A stretch of 8,256 bases of DNA from Burkholderiaceae bacterium (GCA_029864165.1 JAOTTZ010000056.1:1-8256), one strand, 5' to 3'; shown: positions 1 through 7,199, numbered from the stretch's first letter. Notes: a model not told the origin generated them from the sequence alone. A program made the numbers and translations.

Positions 1-707
1 TCACCCGGCAGCGAGCGGCCCTTGGCGCTGACGATGCCCTGCGTCGCGGTTTGCTCAAAACCGAACGGCGAGCCTATGGCCAGCACGGGGTCGCCCACTT
101 GCAATTGCCGTACATCGCCGAGCCGCACGACAGGCAGGTTCTTGGCGTCGATGCGCAGCACCGCGACGTCGGTCGCCGGGTCGGCACCCAACACTTTGGC
201 CTTGAACTCGCGCCGGTCGCTGAGCTTGACGGTCACCTCTTTGGCGTTGCGCACCACGTGTGCGTTGGTAAGTATCAAGCCGTCGCTGCTGAGAATGAAG
301 CCCGAGCCTTGGCCGCGAAAAGCCCGCTCACCCCCTTGTCTAGGCCATGGCAAGCGCCCCTCAAAGCCGGGCAATCCACGAAAGAACTGGAAGAATGGGT
401 CTTCCATGCCCGGCGGCATTTTGCCAAGTTCCGTCTGGTGGCTGCCCTCCACCGTGACTCCCACGACCGCCGGCCCCGACTGCTGCACGATGGCACGGTA
501 GTTAGGCACGGCGTTGGCCGGAAGCGGCGCGACGGGAGCCGGCGGCACTGCGGCGGGGGGCGCCGTGCTGCCGGCGTTTGATGCTTCATGCGTGCTTTGC
601 TTGTCCTTGCTCAGCCAAGTGGATGGGTCGAGGCTGAAGGCAGAACAACTCCCAGCGGCAGCGAGGCTGAAGGCGGCCAAACCAAGCGTTAGGTATTTCA
701 GGTTCAC
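1..707 (-). CDS. HtrA/DegP (Do) family periplasmic serine protease, 3' end cut by window edge
   Basis: Degrades or refolds misfolded envelope proteins in the periplasm. About 235 N-terminal residues are visible, roughly half the usual length of the family. Residues 1-23 look like a signal peptide (MNLKYLTLGLAAFSLAAAG, then SCSA). Residues ~35-66 are a Pro/Ala-rich linker. The trypsin-like domain follows, with an LA-loop-like Phe/Gly-rich insert (EDPFFQFFRGLPGFEG). Catalytic His is H150 in TNAHVV and catalytic Asp is D180 in DPATDVAVLRID; their 30-residue spacing matches E. coli DegP (H105/D135). The catalytic Ser (GNSGGP motif) and PDZ domains would lie beyond position 1 and are not seen. The GTG start at 707-705 is chosen because AGGAG sits 5 nt upstream. 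The gene is divergent from prkA, and no rpoE or rse genes are visible beside it. DegP, DegQ or MucD subtype cannot be decided from this half. Confidence 0.93.
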   Translation of the reverse strand, partial: MNLKYLTLGLAAFSLAAAGSCSAFSLDPSTWLSKDKQSTHEASNAGSTAPPAAVPPAPVAPLPANAVPNYRAIVQQSGPAVVGVTVEGSHQTELGKMPPGMEDPFFQFFRGLPGFEGRLPWPRQGGERAFRGQGSGFILSSDGLILTNAHVVRNAKEVTVKLSDRREFKAKVLGADPATDVAVLRIDAKNLPVVRLGDVRQLQVGDPVLAIGSPFGFEQTATQGIVSAKGRSLPG

Positions 708-712
708 GGGCT

Positions 713-717
713 CTCCT
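713..717 (-). promoter_or_regulatory. Ribosome binding site for the HtrA-family protease
   Basis: On the minus strand the bases read AGGAG, followed by a 5-nt spacer and then GTG. This supports the GTG start at 707, from which the signal peptide reads directly. No ATG in this frame gives a comparable N-terminus. Confidence 0.75.
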
Positions 718-1150
718 TTACAAATAATGAACGGACACCGGGCGTCCAGAAGGCGCAACGGTACATCGGGTAGATTAAGCTTGGATTAGCCGATGATGAG
801 GCGAAGGTTAACTTGCTTACCCTGGCGCGGGCCCGAGGTATCCACTTGCGGCGCCACAAGCGGGGCTGCCGTTAAATTGTTACGCCTTGAAGGCCCGATA
901 AGTGGTGACAAAGCCGGAGCGAGAAGGCATTCTGAACACAATGGCGAGGTCGGCTGAAACTGACACCCTTTTCAGACTCTTTTGATCGATTCTCACGGAG
1001 CCAAATCAACGAAGCTAAATGAACTGAAAAAACATGCCGGTGGCTAGGAAAGCTCTGATGGCGCCCCGTCGTTTGGCGTGCGGGACTTCATCAGAACTTC
1101 CCAAGCGTTGCCAGAGGACTTTTCCGCGGCATCGCTTTGCGCTACACACC

Positions 1151-1155
1151 GGAGG
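1151..1155 (+). promoter_or_regulatory. Ribosome binding site of prkA
   Basis: GGAGG lies 5 nt before ATG at 1161. It fixes the start there instead of at the in-frame TTG at 1137, which has no Shine-Dalgarno sequence and would add eight residues not expected in the family. Confidence 0.85.
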
Positions 1156-1160
1156 CCAGC

Positions 1161-3083
1161 ATGGACATCATCAGTAGTTTCGCCGCGCGTTACGAACGGA
1201 CCCGCGAAGAGGAAATCTCGCTAGAAGATTACCTCACCGAATGCAAGCGCAATCCACTTGCCTATGCCACCGCGGCCGAGCGCATGCTCAAGGCTATTGG
1301 TGAACCGCAAGTGATCGACACGCGCAACGACCAACGCCTGTCGCGCCTGTTCGCCAACAAGGTCATCAAGCGCTACCCGGCGTTCGCCGAGTTCTACGGC
1401 ATGGAAGACGCCATTGAGCAAGTGGTCAGTTACTTTCGCCATGCCGCTCAGGGATTGGAGGAGCGCAAGCAAATCCTGTACTTGTTAGGGCCTGTGGGTG
1501 GCGGCAAAAGTTCGATCGCCGAACGTCTCAAACAGTTGATGCAGGAAGTGCCCTTTTTCGCCATCAAGGGTTCGCCGGTGAATGAGTCTCCGCTGGGCCT
1601 GTTCGACACGTCCGAAGACGGCGCGATCCTGGAGAAGGAGTACGGTATTCCGAGCCGCTACTTGAACCGCATACTCTCGCCCTGGGCAGTCAAGCGGCTC
1701 GAAGAGTTTGGCGGCGACATTCGCAAGTTCAAGGTTGTCAAGCGCCACCCGTCGATCTTGAAACAAATCGCGGTATCCAAAACCGAGCCGGGCGATGAAA
1801 ACAACCAGGACATCTCCGCCCTGGTCGGCAAGGTCGATATTCGCAAGCTCGAAACCTACTCGCAAGATGACCCAGACGCGTACAGCTACTCGGGGGGATT
1901 GTGCTTATCCAACCAGGGCTTGTTGGAGTTTGTCGAGATGTTCAAGGCGCCGATCAAGGTGTTGCACCCACTGCTGACGGCAACGCAAGAAGGAAACTAC
2001 AAGGGCACCGAAGGTTTTGGTTCGATTCCGTTTGACGGCATCGTACTCGCGCACAGCAACGAGAGCGAGTGGAAGGCGTTTCGTAACAATAGGAACAACG
2101 AAGCTTTTCTGGACCGCATTTACATCGTCAAGGTACCGTACTGCCTACGTGTCAGCGAAGAGGTGAAGATCTACGAAAAGCTGCTGCGCCATTCGTCGCT
2201 GCACAGCGCGACTTGCGCGCCGGGGACGCTGAAAATGATGGCGCAATTGGCGGCGCTCACACGCCTAAAGGAACCCGAGAACTCGTCGCTCTACTCCAAA
2301 ATGATGGTCTACGACGGCGACAACCTCAAAGACACCGACCCGCGCGCCAAGAGTTACCAGGAGTACCGCGATTACGCCGGCGTCGACGAAGGCATGAGCG
2401 GGATCTCGACGCGTTTTGCGTTCAAGATTCTTTCGAAAGTCTTCAACTTCGACAGCACCGAAGTGGCGGCCAACCCCGTGCACTTGATGTACGTTCTCGA
2501 ACAACAAATCGAGCGTGAGCAGTTTCCCGCCGAGACCGAGCAAAGATACTTGGCCTTCATCAAGGAGCATCTGTCGGTACGCTACGCAGAGTTCATCGGC
2601 AAGGAAATCCAGACTGCGTACCTAGAGAGCTACAGCGAGTATGGTCAGAACATTTTCGACCGATACGTCACCTATGCCGACTACTGGATTCAAGACCAGG
2701 AGTACCGCGATACCGACACCGGAGAGGTGTTCGACCGCGGTTCGCTCAACGACGAGTTAGAAAAGATCGAAAAACCCGCCGGCATCAGCAACCCTAAGGA
2801 TTTCCGCAACGAAATCGTCAATTTCGTCTTGCGCGCTCGCGCCAACAACGCCGGCAACAACCCCGTGTGGACCGGCTACGAAAAGCTGCGCACTGTGATC
2901 GAGAAGAAGATGTTCTCCAACACCGAAGAGCTGTTGCCGGTGATCAGCTTCAACGCCAAGGCCAGCGCCGACGAAGCGCGCAAGCATGAAGACTTCGTCA
3001 ACCGCATGGTCGATAAGGGCTACACGCCCAAGCAGGTGCGCTTGCTGTGCGAGTGGTACTTGCGAGTGCGCAAAAGCAGTTGA
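1161..3083 (+). CDS. prkA: PrkA/YeaG family AAA+ serine protein kinase
   Basis: Cytoplasmic stress-associated ATPase, called a serine kinase in Bacillus (PrkA) and YeaG in E. coli, where it is linked to nitrogen-starvation and stationary-phase fitness. The product is 640 aa, close to the ~644 of E. coli YeaG, and similarity is obvious end to end. The N-terminal AAA_PrkA domain carries Walker A GPVGGGKSS at residues 110-118. A Walker B-like GLLEFVE lies near 253-259, and HSNESEW is a probable sensor segment. The region after about residue 380 is the PrkA C-terminal domain, with blocks such as YLESYSEYGQNIFDRYVTYAD and a family-typical end (CEWYLRVRKSS). The ATG at 1161 is supported by GGAGG. 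It is the first gene of a three-gene operon, 28 bp before yeaH. Whether the C-terminal region is a true kinase fold is debated. No defect is seen. Confidence 0.97.
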   Translation: MDIISSFAARYERTREEEISLEDYLTECKRNPLAYATAAERMLKAIGEPQVIDTRNDQRLSRLFANKVIKRYPAFAEFYGMEDAIEQVVSYFRHAAQGLEERKQILYLLGPVGGGKSSIAERLKQLMQEVPFFAIKGSPVNESPLGLFDTSEDGAILEKEYGIPSRYLNRILSPWAVKRLEEFGGDIRKFKVVKRHPSILKQIAVSKTEPGDENNQDISALVGKVDIRKLETYSQDDPDAYSYSGGLCLSNQGLLEFVEMFKAPIKVLHPLLTATQEGNYKGTEGFGSIPFDGIVLAHSNESEWKAFRNNRNNEAFLDRIYIVKVPYCLRVSEEVKIYEKLLRHSSLHSATCAPGTLKMMAQLAALTRLKEPENSSLYSKMMVYDGDNLKDTDPRAKSYQEYRDYAGVDEGMSGISTRFAFKILSKVFNFDSTEVAANPVHLMYVLEQQIEREQFPAETEQRYLAFIKEHLSVRYAEFIGKEIQTAYLESYSEYGQNIFDRYVTYADYWIQDQEYRDTDTGEVFDRGSLNDELEKIEKPAGISNPKDFRNEIVNFVLRARANNAGNNPVWTGYEKLRTVIEKKMFSNTEELLPVISFNAKASADEARKHEDFVNRMVDKGYTPKQVRLLCEWYLRVRKSS

Positions 3084-3111
3084 GTTCGCGCGTTTGCGTC
3101 GAGGCCTAATC

Positions 3112-4389
3112 ATGCTTCAACACATCATCGACAGGCGGCTAGCGGGCAAGAACAAGTCGATCGGTAACCGCGAACGCTTCTTGCGCCGGCACAAAGAGCA
3201 GATACGCGAAGCGGTCAAACGCGCCATCGACGGGCGCGGCATTCGCGACCTGGAGCGCGGGGAGAACATACACATACCCAAGCGCGACATCGCCGAGCCT
3301 GTGTTCGGTCACGGCAGCGGCGGCAACCGCGAGATGGTGCACCCTGGCAACCAAGACTACGTGCGTGGCGACCGTATCGAGCGCCCGAGCGGCGGCGGTT
3401 CGGGAGCTGGGGGTAGTCAAGCCAGCGACAGCGGTGAGGGCGACGACGACTTCGTATTCCACCTGAGCAAGGAAGAGTTCATTCAGGCCTTCTTCGACGA
3501 TCTGGCCCTGCCCAACCTAGAGCGCACGCACCTTGCTGAAGTGCCCGAATATAGAAGCTATCGCGCGGGAATCTCCAGCGACGGCAACCCCAGCAACCTG
3601 CACGTACTGCGGTCGATGCGCGGGGCCATCGGGCGACGCATTGCTATCGGCGCGGGTTCGCGCCGCGATTTGCGGCACCTTGAAGACCGCTTGGCGCACC
3701 TTAAACGTCACCTCGACCCAAGTCCACATTCGCGCGAGATCAGTTCGCTCGAGCACGAAATTGCCGCGCTGCGGGCGCGGCTGGCTCGTATCCCTTACCT
3801 CGACCCTATCGACCTGCGCTATCGCAGCCGCGTGCGTGTGCCCATGCCCAGCTCCAAAGCGGTGATGTTCTGCCTGATGGACGTGTCAGGCTCGATGGAC
3901 GAAGCGCGCAAAGATTTGGCCAAGCGTTTCTTCATTCTGCTTTATTTGTTCCTGACGCGCCATTACGAAAAGATCGACCTCGTCTTCATACGCCACCACA
4001 CTCAGGCACAAGAGGTGGACGAAGACAGCTTTTTTCACGCCACCGAGACCGGCGGTACGGTCGTCTCGAGTGCATTGGACCTCATGATCGAAATCGCGCA
4101 CGCTCGATATCCGCGCGACGAGTGGAACATCTACGGCGCGCAGGCCAGCGACGGTGACAACTGGCACCACGACAGCGGCCGCTGCCGTCTTCTTTTGGCC
4201 GAGCAACTGCTGCCCATGTGTCGTTACTTCGCATACCTGCAAGTGGCCGAGGAAGAGCAAAATCTGTGGGACGAGTACGCCCTGCTGACCGACGAGGTCA
4301 AGCACTTCGCAATGCGCAAGGTTACCGAGGCAACGCAGATTTACCCGGTGTTTCGCGAATTGTTCAAGAAAGAGAGCGCGCCTGCATGA
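3112..4389 (+). CDS. yeaH: YeaH/DUF444 (UPF0229) family protein with VWA-type MIDAS motif
   Basis: Conserved partner of PrkA, with unknown biochemical role. The product is 425 aa (E. coli YeaH is about 427). The N-terminus is basic and helical (IIDRRLAGKNKSIGNRERFLRRHK). A Gly/Ser-rich, probably disordered stretch lies near residues 93-110 (RPSGGGSGAGGSQASDSGEG). A coiled-coil-like Arg/Leu segment around 185-225 precedes the VWA domain. The MIDAS elements are complete: DVSGSMD at 257-263 (DxSxS), the ETGGT threonine at 316, and the SDGD aspartate at 347. A divalent metal site is therefore expected. The start is ATG 3112, with GAGG 7 nt upstream; an in-frame extension back into prkA is possible but would add a foreign N-terminus. 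The stop overlaps the spoVR start (ATGA), which indicates coupled translation. Confidence 0.95.
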   Translation: MLQHIIDRRLAGKNKSIGNRERFLRRHKEQIREAVKRAIDGRGIRDLERGENIHIPKRDIAEPVFGHGSGGNREMVHPGNQDYVRGDRIERPSGGGSGAGGSQASDSGEGDDDFVFHLSKEEFIQAFFDDLALPNLERTHLAEVPEYRSYRAGISSDGNPSNLHVLRSMRGAIGRRIAIGAGSRRDLRHLEDRLAHLKRHLDPSPHSREISSLEHEIAALRARLARIPYLDPIDLRYRSRVRVPMPSSKAVMFCLMDVSGSMDEARKDLAKRFFILLYLFLTRHYEKIDLVFIRHHTQAQEVDEDSFFHATETGGTVVSSALDLMIEIAHARYPRDEWNIYGAQASDGDNWHHDSGRCRLLLAEQLLPMCRYFAYLQVAEEEQNLWDEYALLTDEVKHFAMRKVTEATQIYPVFRELFKKESAPA

Positions 4390-5927
4390 GCACGACCAAG
4401 CCCCTGCCGCTGAAGTCGCGCCGCATCGAACCGCTGCCCTCGCCCAGCGATTGGTCGTTCGAGTTGATCGAGCGCTACCACGAAGTAATCAAGCAAACCG
4501 CTGAACGCTATGAGCTGGACACCTACGCCAACCAGCTTGAGATCATCACTGCAGAGCAGATGATGGACGCCTACGCTTCTGTCGGCATGCCGGTTAACTA
4601 CCGCCATTGGAGCTACGGCAAGGAGTTCATCGCCACCGAAAAGAACTACCGCCGCGGCCACATGGGCTTGGCCTACGAGATCGTCATCAACGCCAACCCT
4701 TGCATCAGCTACCTGATGGAAGAAAACACGATGGCCATGCAAGCGCTGGTCATCGCGCACGCGGCGTATGGCCACAACAGCTTCTTCAAAGGCAATTATC
4801 TATTTCGCATGTGGACCGATGCGTCGTCGATCATCGATTACCTGGTCTACGCAAAGAACTACGTTGCCGACTGCGAGGAACGCCATGGACTCGACGCGGT
4901 GGAGGCAGTGCTCGACAGTTGTCACGCGCTAATGAACCATGGTGTTGACCGCTACCGACGGCCAGGAAAACTTTCGCTCACGCAGGAGCGGCTGCGCCGC
5001 GAAGAGCGCGAAGCCTATGCCCAGCAACAGGTCAACGATCTTTGGCGCACCCTGCCCAAGAAAGCCGAACGCGTGTCCGAAGGTGCCGAGGCCAAACGCT
5101 TCCCCGAAGAACCGCAAGAAAACTTGCTGTATTTCATCGAGAAGAACGCCCCATTGCTGGAACCCTGGCAACGCGAGGTGGTGCGCATTGTGCGCAAGGT
5201 GGCGCAATACTTCTACCCGCAGCGCCAAACGCAAGTGATAAACGAAGGTTGGGCAACCTTCTGGCACCACCAATTGCTCAACACCATGTACGACGACGGC
5301 TTTCTCAGCGACGGCATGATGATGGAGTGGTTAAAGTCGCATACCAACGTGATCTACCAACCCCCGGTGGGAAACAGGGCCTACAGCGGCATCAACCCCT
5401 ACGCCCTCGGGTTTGCGATGTTCACCGACATCAAACGCGTTTGCGAGCAACCTACCGCGGAGGACCGGAGTTGGTTTCCTGAAATTGCCGGCCAACCCTG
5501 GTTGCCGACGCTGGACCACGCGATGCGCAACTTCAAGGACGAGAGCTTCATCGGGCAGTTCCTCTCACCCAAGCTGATGCGCGACTTCCGTCTTTTCAGT
5601 ATCGTCGACGACGCGGACGAAGACGAACTCGAAGTCGCCGCGATCCATGACGAAAGTGGCTATCGTCACGTGCGTGAAGCCTTGGCCAAACAGTACGACC
5701 TAGGTCACCGCGAGCCCAACATCCAGGTCTGGAGCGTCAAGTTGCGAGGCGACCGTTCGCTGGTTCTGCGCCATGTCCAGCACAACGAACGTCCACTGCA
5801 CGACAGTGCGCAAGAAGTCCTCCGGCATGTGGCGCGCCTTTGGGGCTTCGGCGTTCACCTGGAAAGCGTGGGCAGCACAGGCGAGGTCAAGCAGCGCTGG
5901 TCCGTGAACCCGCCGTCGGATGATTGA
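4386..5927 (+). CDS. spoVR: SpoVR/YcgB family protein
   Basis: Homologue of Bacillus SpoVR (spore cortex formation) and E. coli YcgB; in non-sporulating proteobacteria the role is unknown but stress-linked. The product is 513 aa, near the ~510 of YcgB, and looks full length. Conserved blocks include WSYGKEF, YEIVINANPCISYLMEENT (~97-115), HAAYGHNSFFKGN from H125, and NEGWATFWHH at 286-295. The clustered His and Glu residues of the last two blocks (H125, H130, E287, H294, H295) look like a possible metal site, which is inference. The C-terminal ~100 residues begin after an acidic stretch (DDADEDELE). The start is ATG 4386, overlapping the yeaH stop by 4 bp, with only a weak AGAGAG upstream, so translation is probably coupled to yeaH. 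The frame is open back to 4218, but that part is the yeaH shadow. No signal peptide or membrane segment is seen. Confidence 0.95.
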   Translation: MSTTKPLPLKSRRIEPLPSPSDWSFELIERYHEVIKQTAERYELDTYANQLEIITAEQMMDAYASVGMPVNYRHWSYGKEFIATEKNYRRGHMGLAYEIVINANPCISYLMEENTMAMQALVIAHAAYGHNSFFKGNYLFRMWTDASSIIDYLVYAKNYVADCEERHGLDAVEAVLDSCHALMNHGVDRYRRPGKLSLTQERLRREEREAYAQQQVNDLWRTLPKKAERVSEGAEAKRFPEEPQENLLYFIEKNAPLLEPWQREVVRIVRKVAQYFYPQRQTQVINEGWATFWHHQLLNTMYDDGFLSDGMMMEWLKSHTNVIYQPPVGNRAYSGINPYALGFAMFTDIKRVCEQPTAEDRSWFPEIAGQPWLPTLDHAMRNFKDESFIGQFLSPKLMRDFRLFSIVDDADEDELEVAAIHDESGYRHVREALAKQYDLGHREPNIQVWSVKLRGDRSLVLRHVQHNERPLHDSAQEVLRHVARLWGFGVHLESVGSTGEVKQRWSVNPPSDD

Positions 5928-6267
5928 ACCTTGTATCTTTGACTTCAGATCACGCTGGCAAGGCTGTGCGGGGCTTGTCGGCAAAGGCCGGCGCGGTGGG
6001 CAACGCGTCAGCATCACCCACTGGCCAAGCTGACCAGTGCGCACAGCGCATCGCCCACAGATTCCGACAGTTTTGGCTAGGACGCACCAGCTTGGATGAC
6101 CTTCCCCGCCTCAACTGCGTCTACTAGGCTGACAGTGCTTGCCCAACAACGCCGAGCGCGCTAGCGGCTGCCGGCGCGGCTCTGGCCGACCATAAACCAC
6201 TACCCTGCTTTGTGCTTGACTTCAAGTGGCGCGTGCGGCGCGCTTGTCGTCTTTGTTCTGCAGCTGA

Positions 6268-6298
6268 GCTGAGCTTCGCCTGGACCGAAGCGCTCAGC
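6268..6298. other. Hairpin-forming inverted repeat
   Basis: GCTGAGC (6268-6274) pairs with GCTCAGC (6292-6298). The stem continues as TTCG (6275-6278) with CGAA (6286-6289), leaving a 2-nt bulge (6290-6291) and a 7-nt loop. No T-run follows directly on either strand, so it is not a classical terminator. It could be a structured RNA element or an arm of an intergenic repeat. Confidence 0.35.
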
Positions 6299-6390
6299 AA
6301 GGGATTCATTTTCTTGGGCCAGATCGGTGACAAACCTCGCGGGGATGGTGAATATTTCACAAAAGGCAAGGTAATCGCTATGTTCAATCG

Positions 6391-6418
6391 GTTACCTAAC
6401 GGTACGTCACTCTAAAAT
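6391..6418 (+). promoter_or_regulatory. Weak candidate sigma-70 promoter for the PEP-CTERM gene
   Basis: A -10-like TAAAAT (6413-6418) stands 16 bp after GTTACC (6391-6396), which matches the -35 consensus at only 3 of 6 positions. The surroundings are AT-rich (CTCTAAAATATTTACG), and transcription would start about 50 nt before the TTG start. Position is the main support. Confidence 0.25.
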
Positions 6419-6464
6419 ATTTACGTTCACGCGTTCTTTGCAGGGCGCTCCTAACTCTTGATTT

Positions 6465-6469
6465 GGGAG
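6465..6469 (+). promoter_or_regulatory. Ribosome binding site deciding the TTG start of the PEP-CTERM gene
   Basis: GGGAG is followed by an 8-nt spacer and TTG at 6478. A start at the earlier in-frame TTG (6463) would place this site inside the coding region and add five residues before the Lys-Lys of the signal peptide. Confidence 0.6.
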
Positions 6470-6477
6470 AAAGTAAA

Positions 6478-7119
6478 TTGAAAAAGTTCATATGTTTGCT
6501 CGGTTGGATGCTTACTGGAATCGTCAATGCCGCAACGGTCGATATATATGTTGGCGATAACGACGGGTATGGCATTGGTATTGCAGACAACGGCGTTACC
6601 GGAGCGTTCTCTTTCACGACTGACAACAGAAGTTTGACCGAGCTGGGTGCCACCAATGGCGCCCAACAAACAGACTTTTACTCGGCACTTTTTAGTCCGC
6701 TACCGGCGACCTTTGATGTTGTTTTCTCGCTGACTGAGAACTTAGTGTGGGCCACATTTGAAGTGGATGTGGCCGACCTCCAAGCTTCGCAACTGGGACA
6801 GTTCAGTGTTTTATTTAACGGGGTTCTCAAGGCTAGCATATTCAATTTTCAAGATGGCTTTGGAAATAGCGCCATTCATTCCTTCAGTTTGGATGCAAAC
6901 GATCTCTCGAACGCCAATACTTCAAATGAATTTGTAGTAACGTTCAACCGCAACGGCAGCAACGATGCGGTGGCTTTTGATTACTTTAGGTTGACGGGGG
7001 AAACACAGTCGCTGTCTGTGCAAACAAGGGCACTTGCTGTACCGGAGCCCCGCAGCATTGTCTTGTTGGGTCTTGGTCTTGCAAGCCTGGCTTTCGCAAG
7101 ACGACGCAGCCAAGCGTAG
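6478..7119 (+). CDS. PEP-CTERM sorting domain-containing secreted protein
   Basis: A 213-aa secreted protein of unknown function. Residues 1-18 form a signal peptide: KKF, a hydrophobic core, then a likely cleavage after VNA. The C-terminal 26 residues (188-213) are a textbook PEP-CTERM signal: VPEP, a hydrophobic helix (SIVLLGLGLASLAFA) and a basic RRR tail. Such tails are processed by an exosortase in species that export exopolysaccharide; no exosortase is in this window. The mature part (~19-187) is rich in Asn, Asp, Ser, Phe and alternating hydrophobics, suggesting a beta-sandwich. An Asp/Gly loop at 26-39 (GDNDGYGIGIADNG) could bind calcium, by inference. The end of the domain (VAFDYFRLTGE) resembles the last strand of galactose-binding-like folds, unverified. 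The TTG start is supported by GGGAG. The gene is clearly more AT-rich than its neighbours (about 47% GC across 6541-6600), stands alone, and is followed by a terminator. Confidence 0.9.
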   Translation: MKKFICLLGWMLTGIVNAATVDIYVGDNDGYGIGIADNGVTGAFSFTTDNRSLTELGATNGAQQTDFYSALFSPLPATFDVVFSLTENLVWATFEVDVADLQASQLGQFSVLFNGVLKASIFNFQDGFGNSAIHSFSLDANDLSNANTSNEFVVTFNRNGSNDAVAFDYFRLTGETQSLSVQTRALAVPEPRSIVLLGLGLASLAFARRRSQA

Positions 7120-7170
7120 TCACCTCGTACGTCGTAAAACGGGATCTACACAAGATAGTCGGCGCTGAGC

Positions 7171-7199
7171 GAAGCGCAAACAGCGCTAGCGCTTCTTTT
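7171..7199 (+). terminator. Intrinsic terminator after the PEP-CTERM gene, overlapping the glmU 3' end
   Basis: GAAGCGC (7171-7177) and GCGCTTC (7189-7195) form a perfect 7-bp stem with an 11-nt loop, followed at once by TTTT (7196-7199). The T-run is on the plus strand only, so it should end the PEP-CTERM transcript, whose stop is 51 bp upstream. The glmU stop codon (7186-7188) lies in the loop. An alternative stem using GCGCT at 7163-7167 is also possible. Confidence 0.65.

Larger units (their letters stand above)
708..1160. other. Divergent intergenic region between the protease gene and prkA
   Basis: About 450 bp lie between two outward-facing genes, so promoters for both should be here. 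No strong sigma-70 pair is evident. On the minus strand TTAACC and TAATCC, 17 bp apart near 785-815, are a weak candidate for the protease. On the plus strand the sequence around 1012-1021 (GAAGCTAAAT) vaguely resembles a sigma-S -10 element for the prkA operon. A 7-bp inverted repeat (TCTGATG at 1054-1060, CATCAGA at 1089-1095) encloses a possible CGCC/GGCG inner stem; arms this short are expected by chance in a region of this size. No open frame here resembles a gene. Confidence 0.5.
5928..6477. other. 550-bp intergenic region without a convincing gene
   Basis: It separates the spoVR stop from the PEP-CTERM gene. No clear intrinsic terminator follows spoVR. Three short frames exist: 5924-6127 plus (TTG start), 6124-6387 minus (TTG start) and 6212-6415 plus (GTG start). 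None has a good ribosome binding site or a recognisable product. The overlapping pair from about 6212 to 6387 is open on both strands, which could reflect a decayed gene or a dispersed intergenic repeat. The distal part (after ~6300) becomes AT-rich and probably holds the promoter of the downstream gene. Confidence 0.5.

Noticed and set aside
51..581. 176-aa plus-strand frame opposite the protease gene
   Set aside because: It is antisense to a clear HtrA-family coding sequence with its catalytic His and Asp in place.
1074..1090. Sigma-54-like TGGCGTG element upstream of prkA
   Set aside because: The -24-like GG is present, but the required GC at -12 is missing at correct spacing.
1054..1095. 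TCTGATG/CATCAGA inverted repeat as an operator
   Set aside because: Seven-base arms 28 nt apart are expected about once by chance in a region this size, and there is no supporting context.
1141..1148. GCTACACA as a sigma-S -10 element for prkA
   Set aside because: Transcription would begin at or after the ribosome binding site, leaving no usable leader.
1137..1160. Upstream in-frame TTG as the prkA start
   Set aside because: It lacks a Shine-Dalgarno, while ATG 1161 has GGAGG at 5-nt spacing and matches the family N-terminus.
2986..3111. N-terminal extension of YeaH into prkA
   Set aside because: It lies inside the prkA C-terminus in another frame. ATG 3112 has GAGG upstream and gives the expected 425 aa.
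4218..4385. N-terminal extension of SpoVR
   Set aside because: This stretch is the yeaH coding region in another frame, and the Arg/Ser-rich translation is unlike SpoVR. ATG 4386 gives the family length.
5924..6127. 67-aa frame starting at a TTG that overlaps the spoVR stop
   Set aside because: The overlap hints at coupling, but the product is low-complexity with no recognisable motif and has no ribosome binding site.
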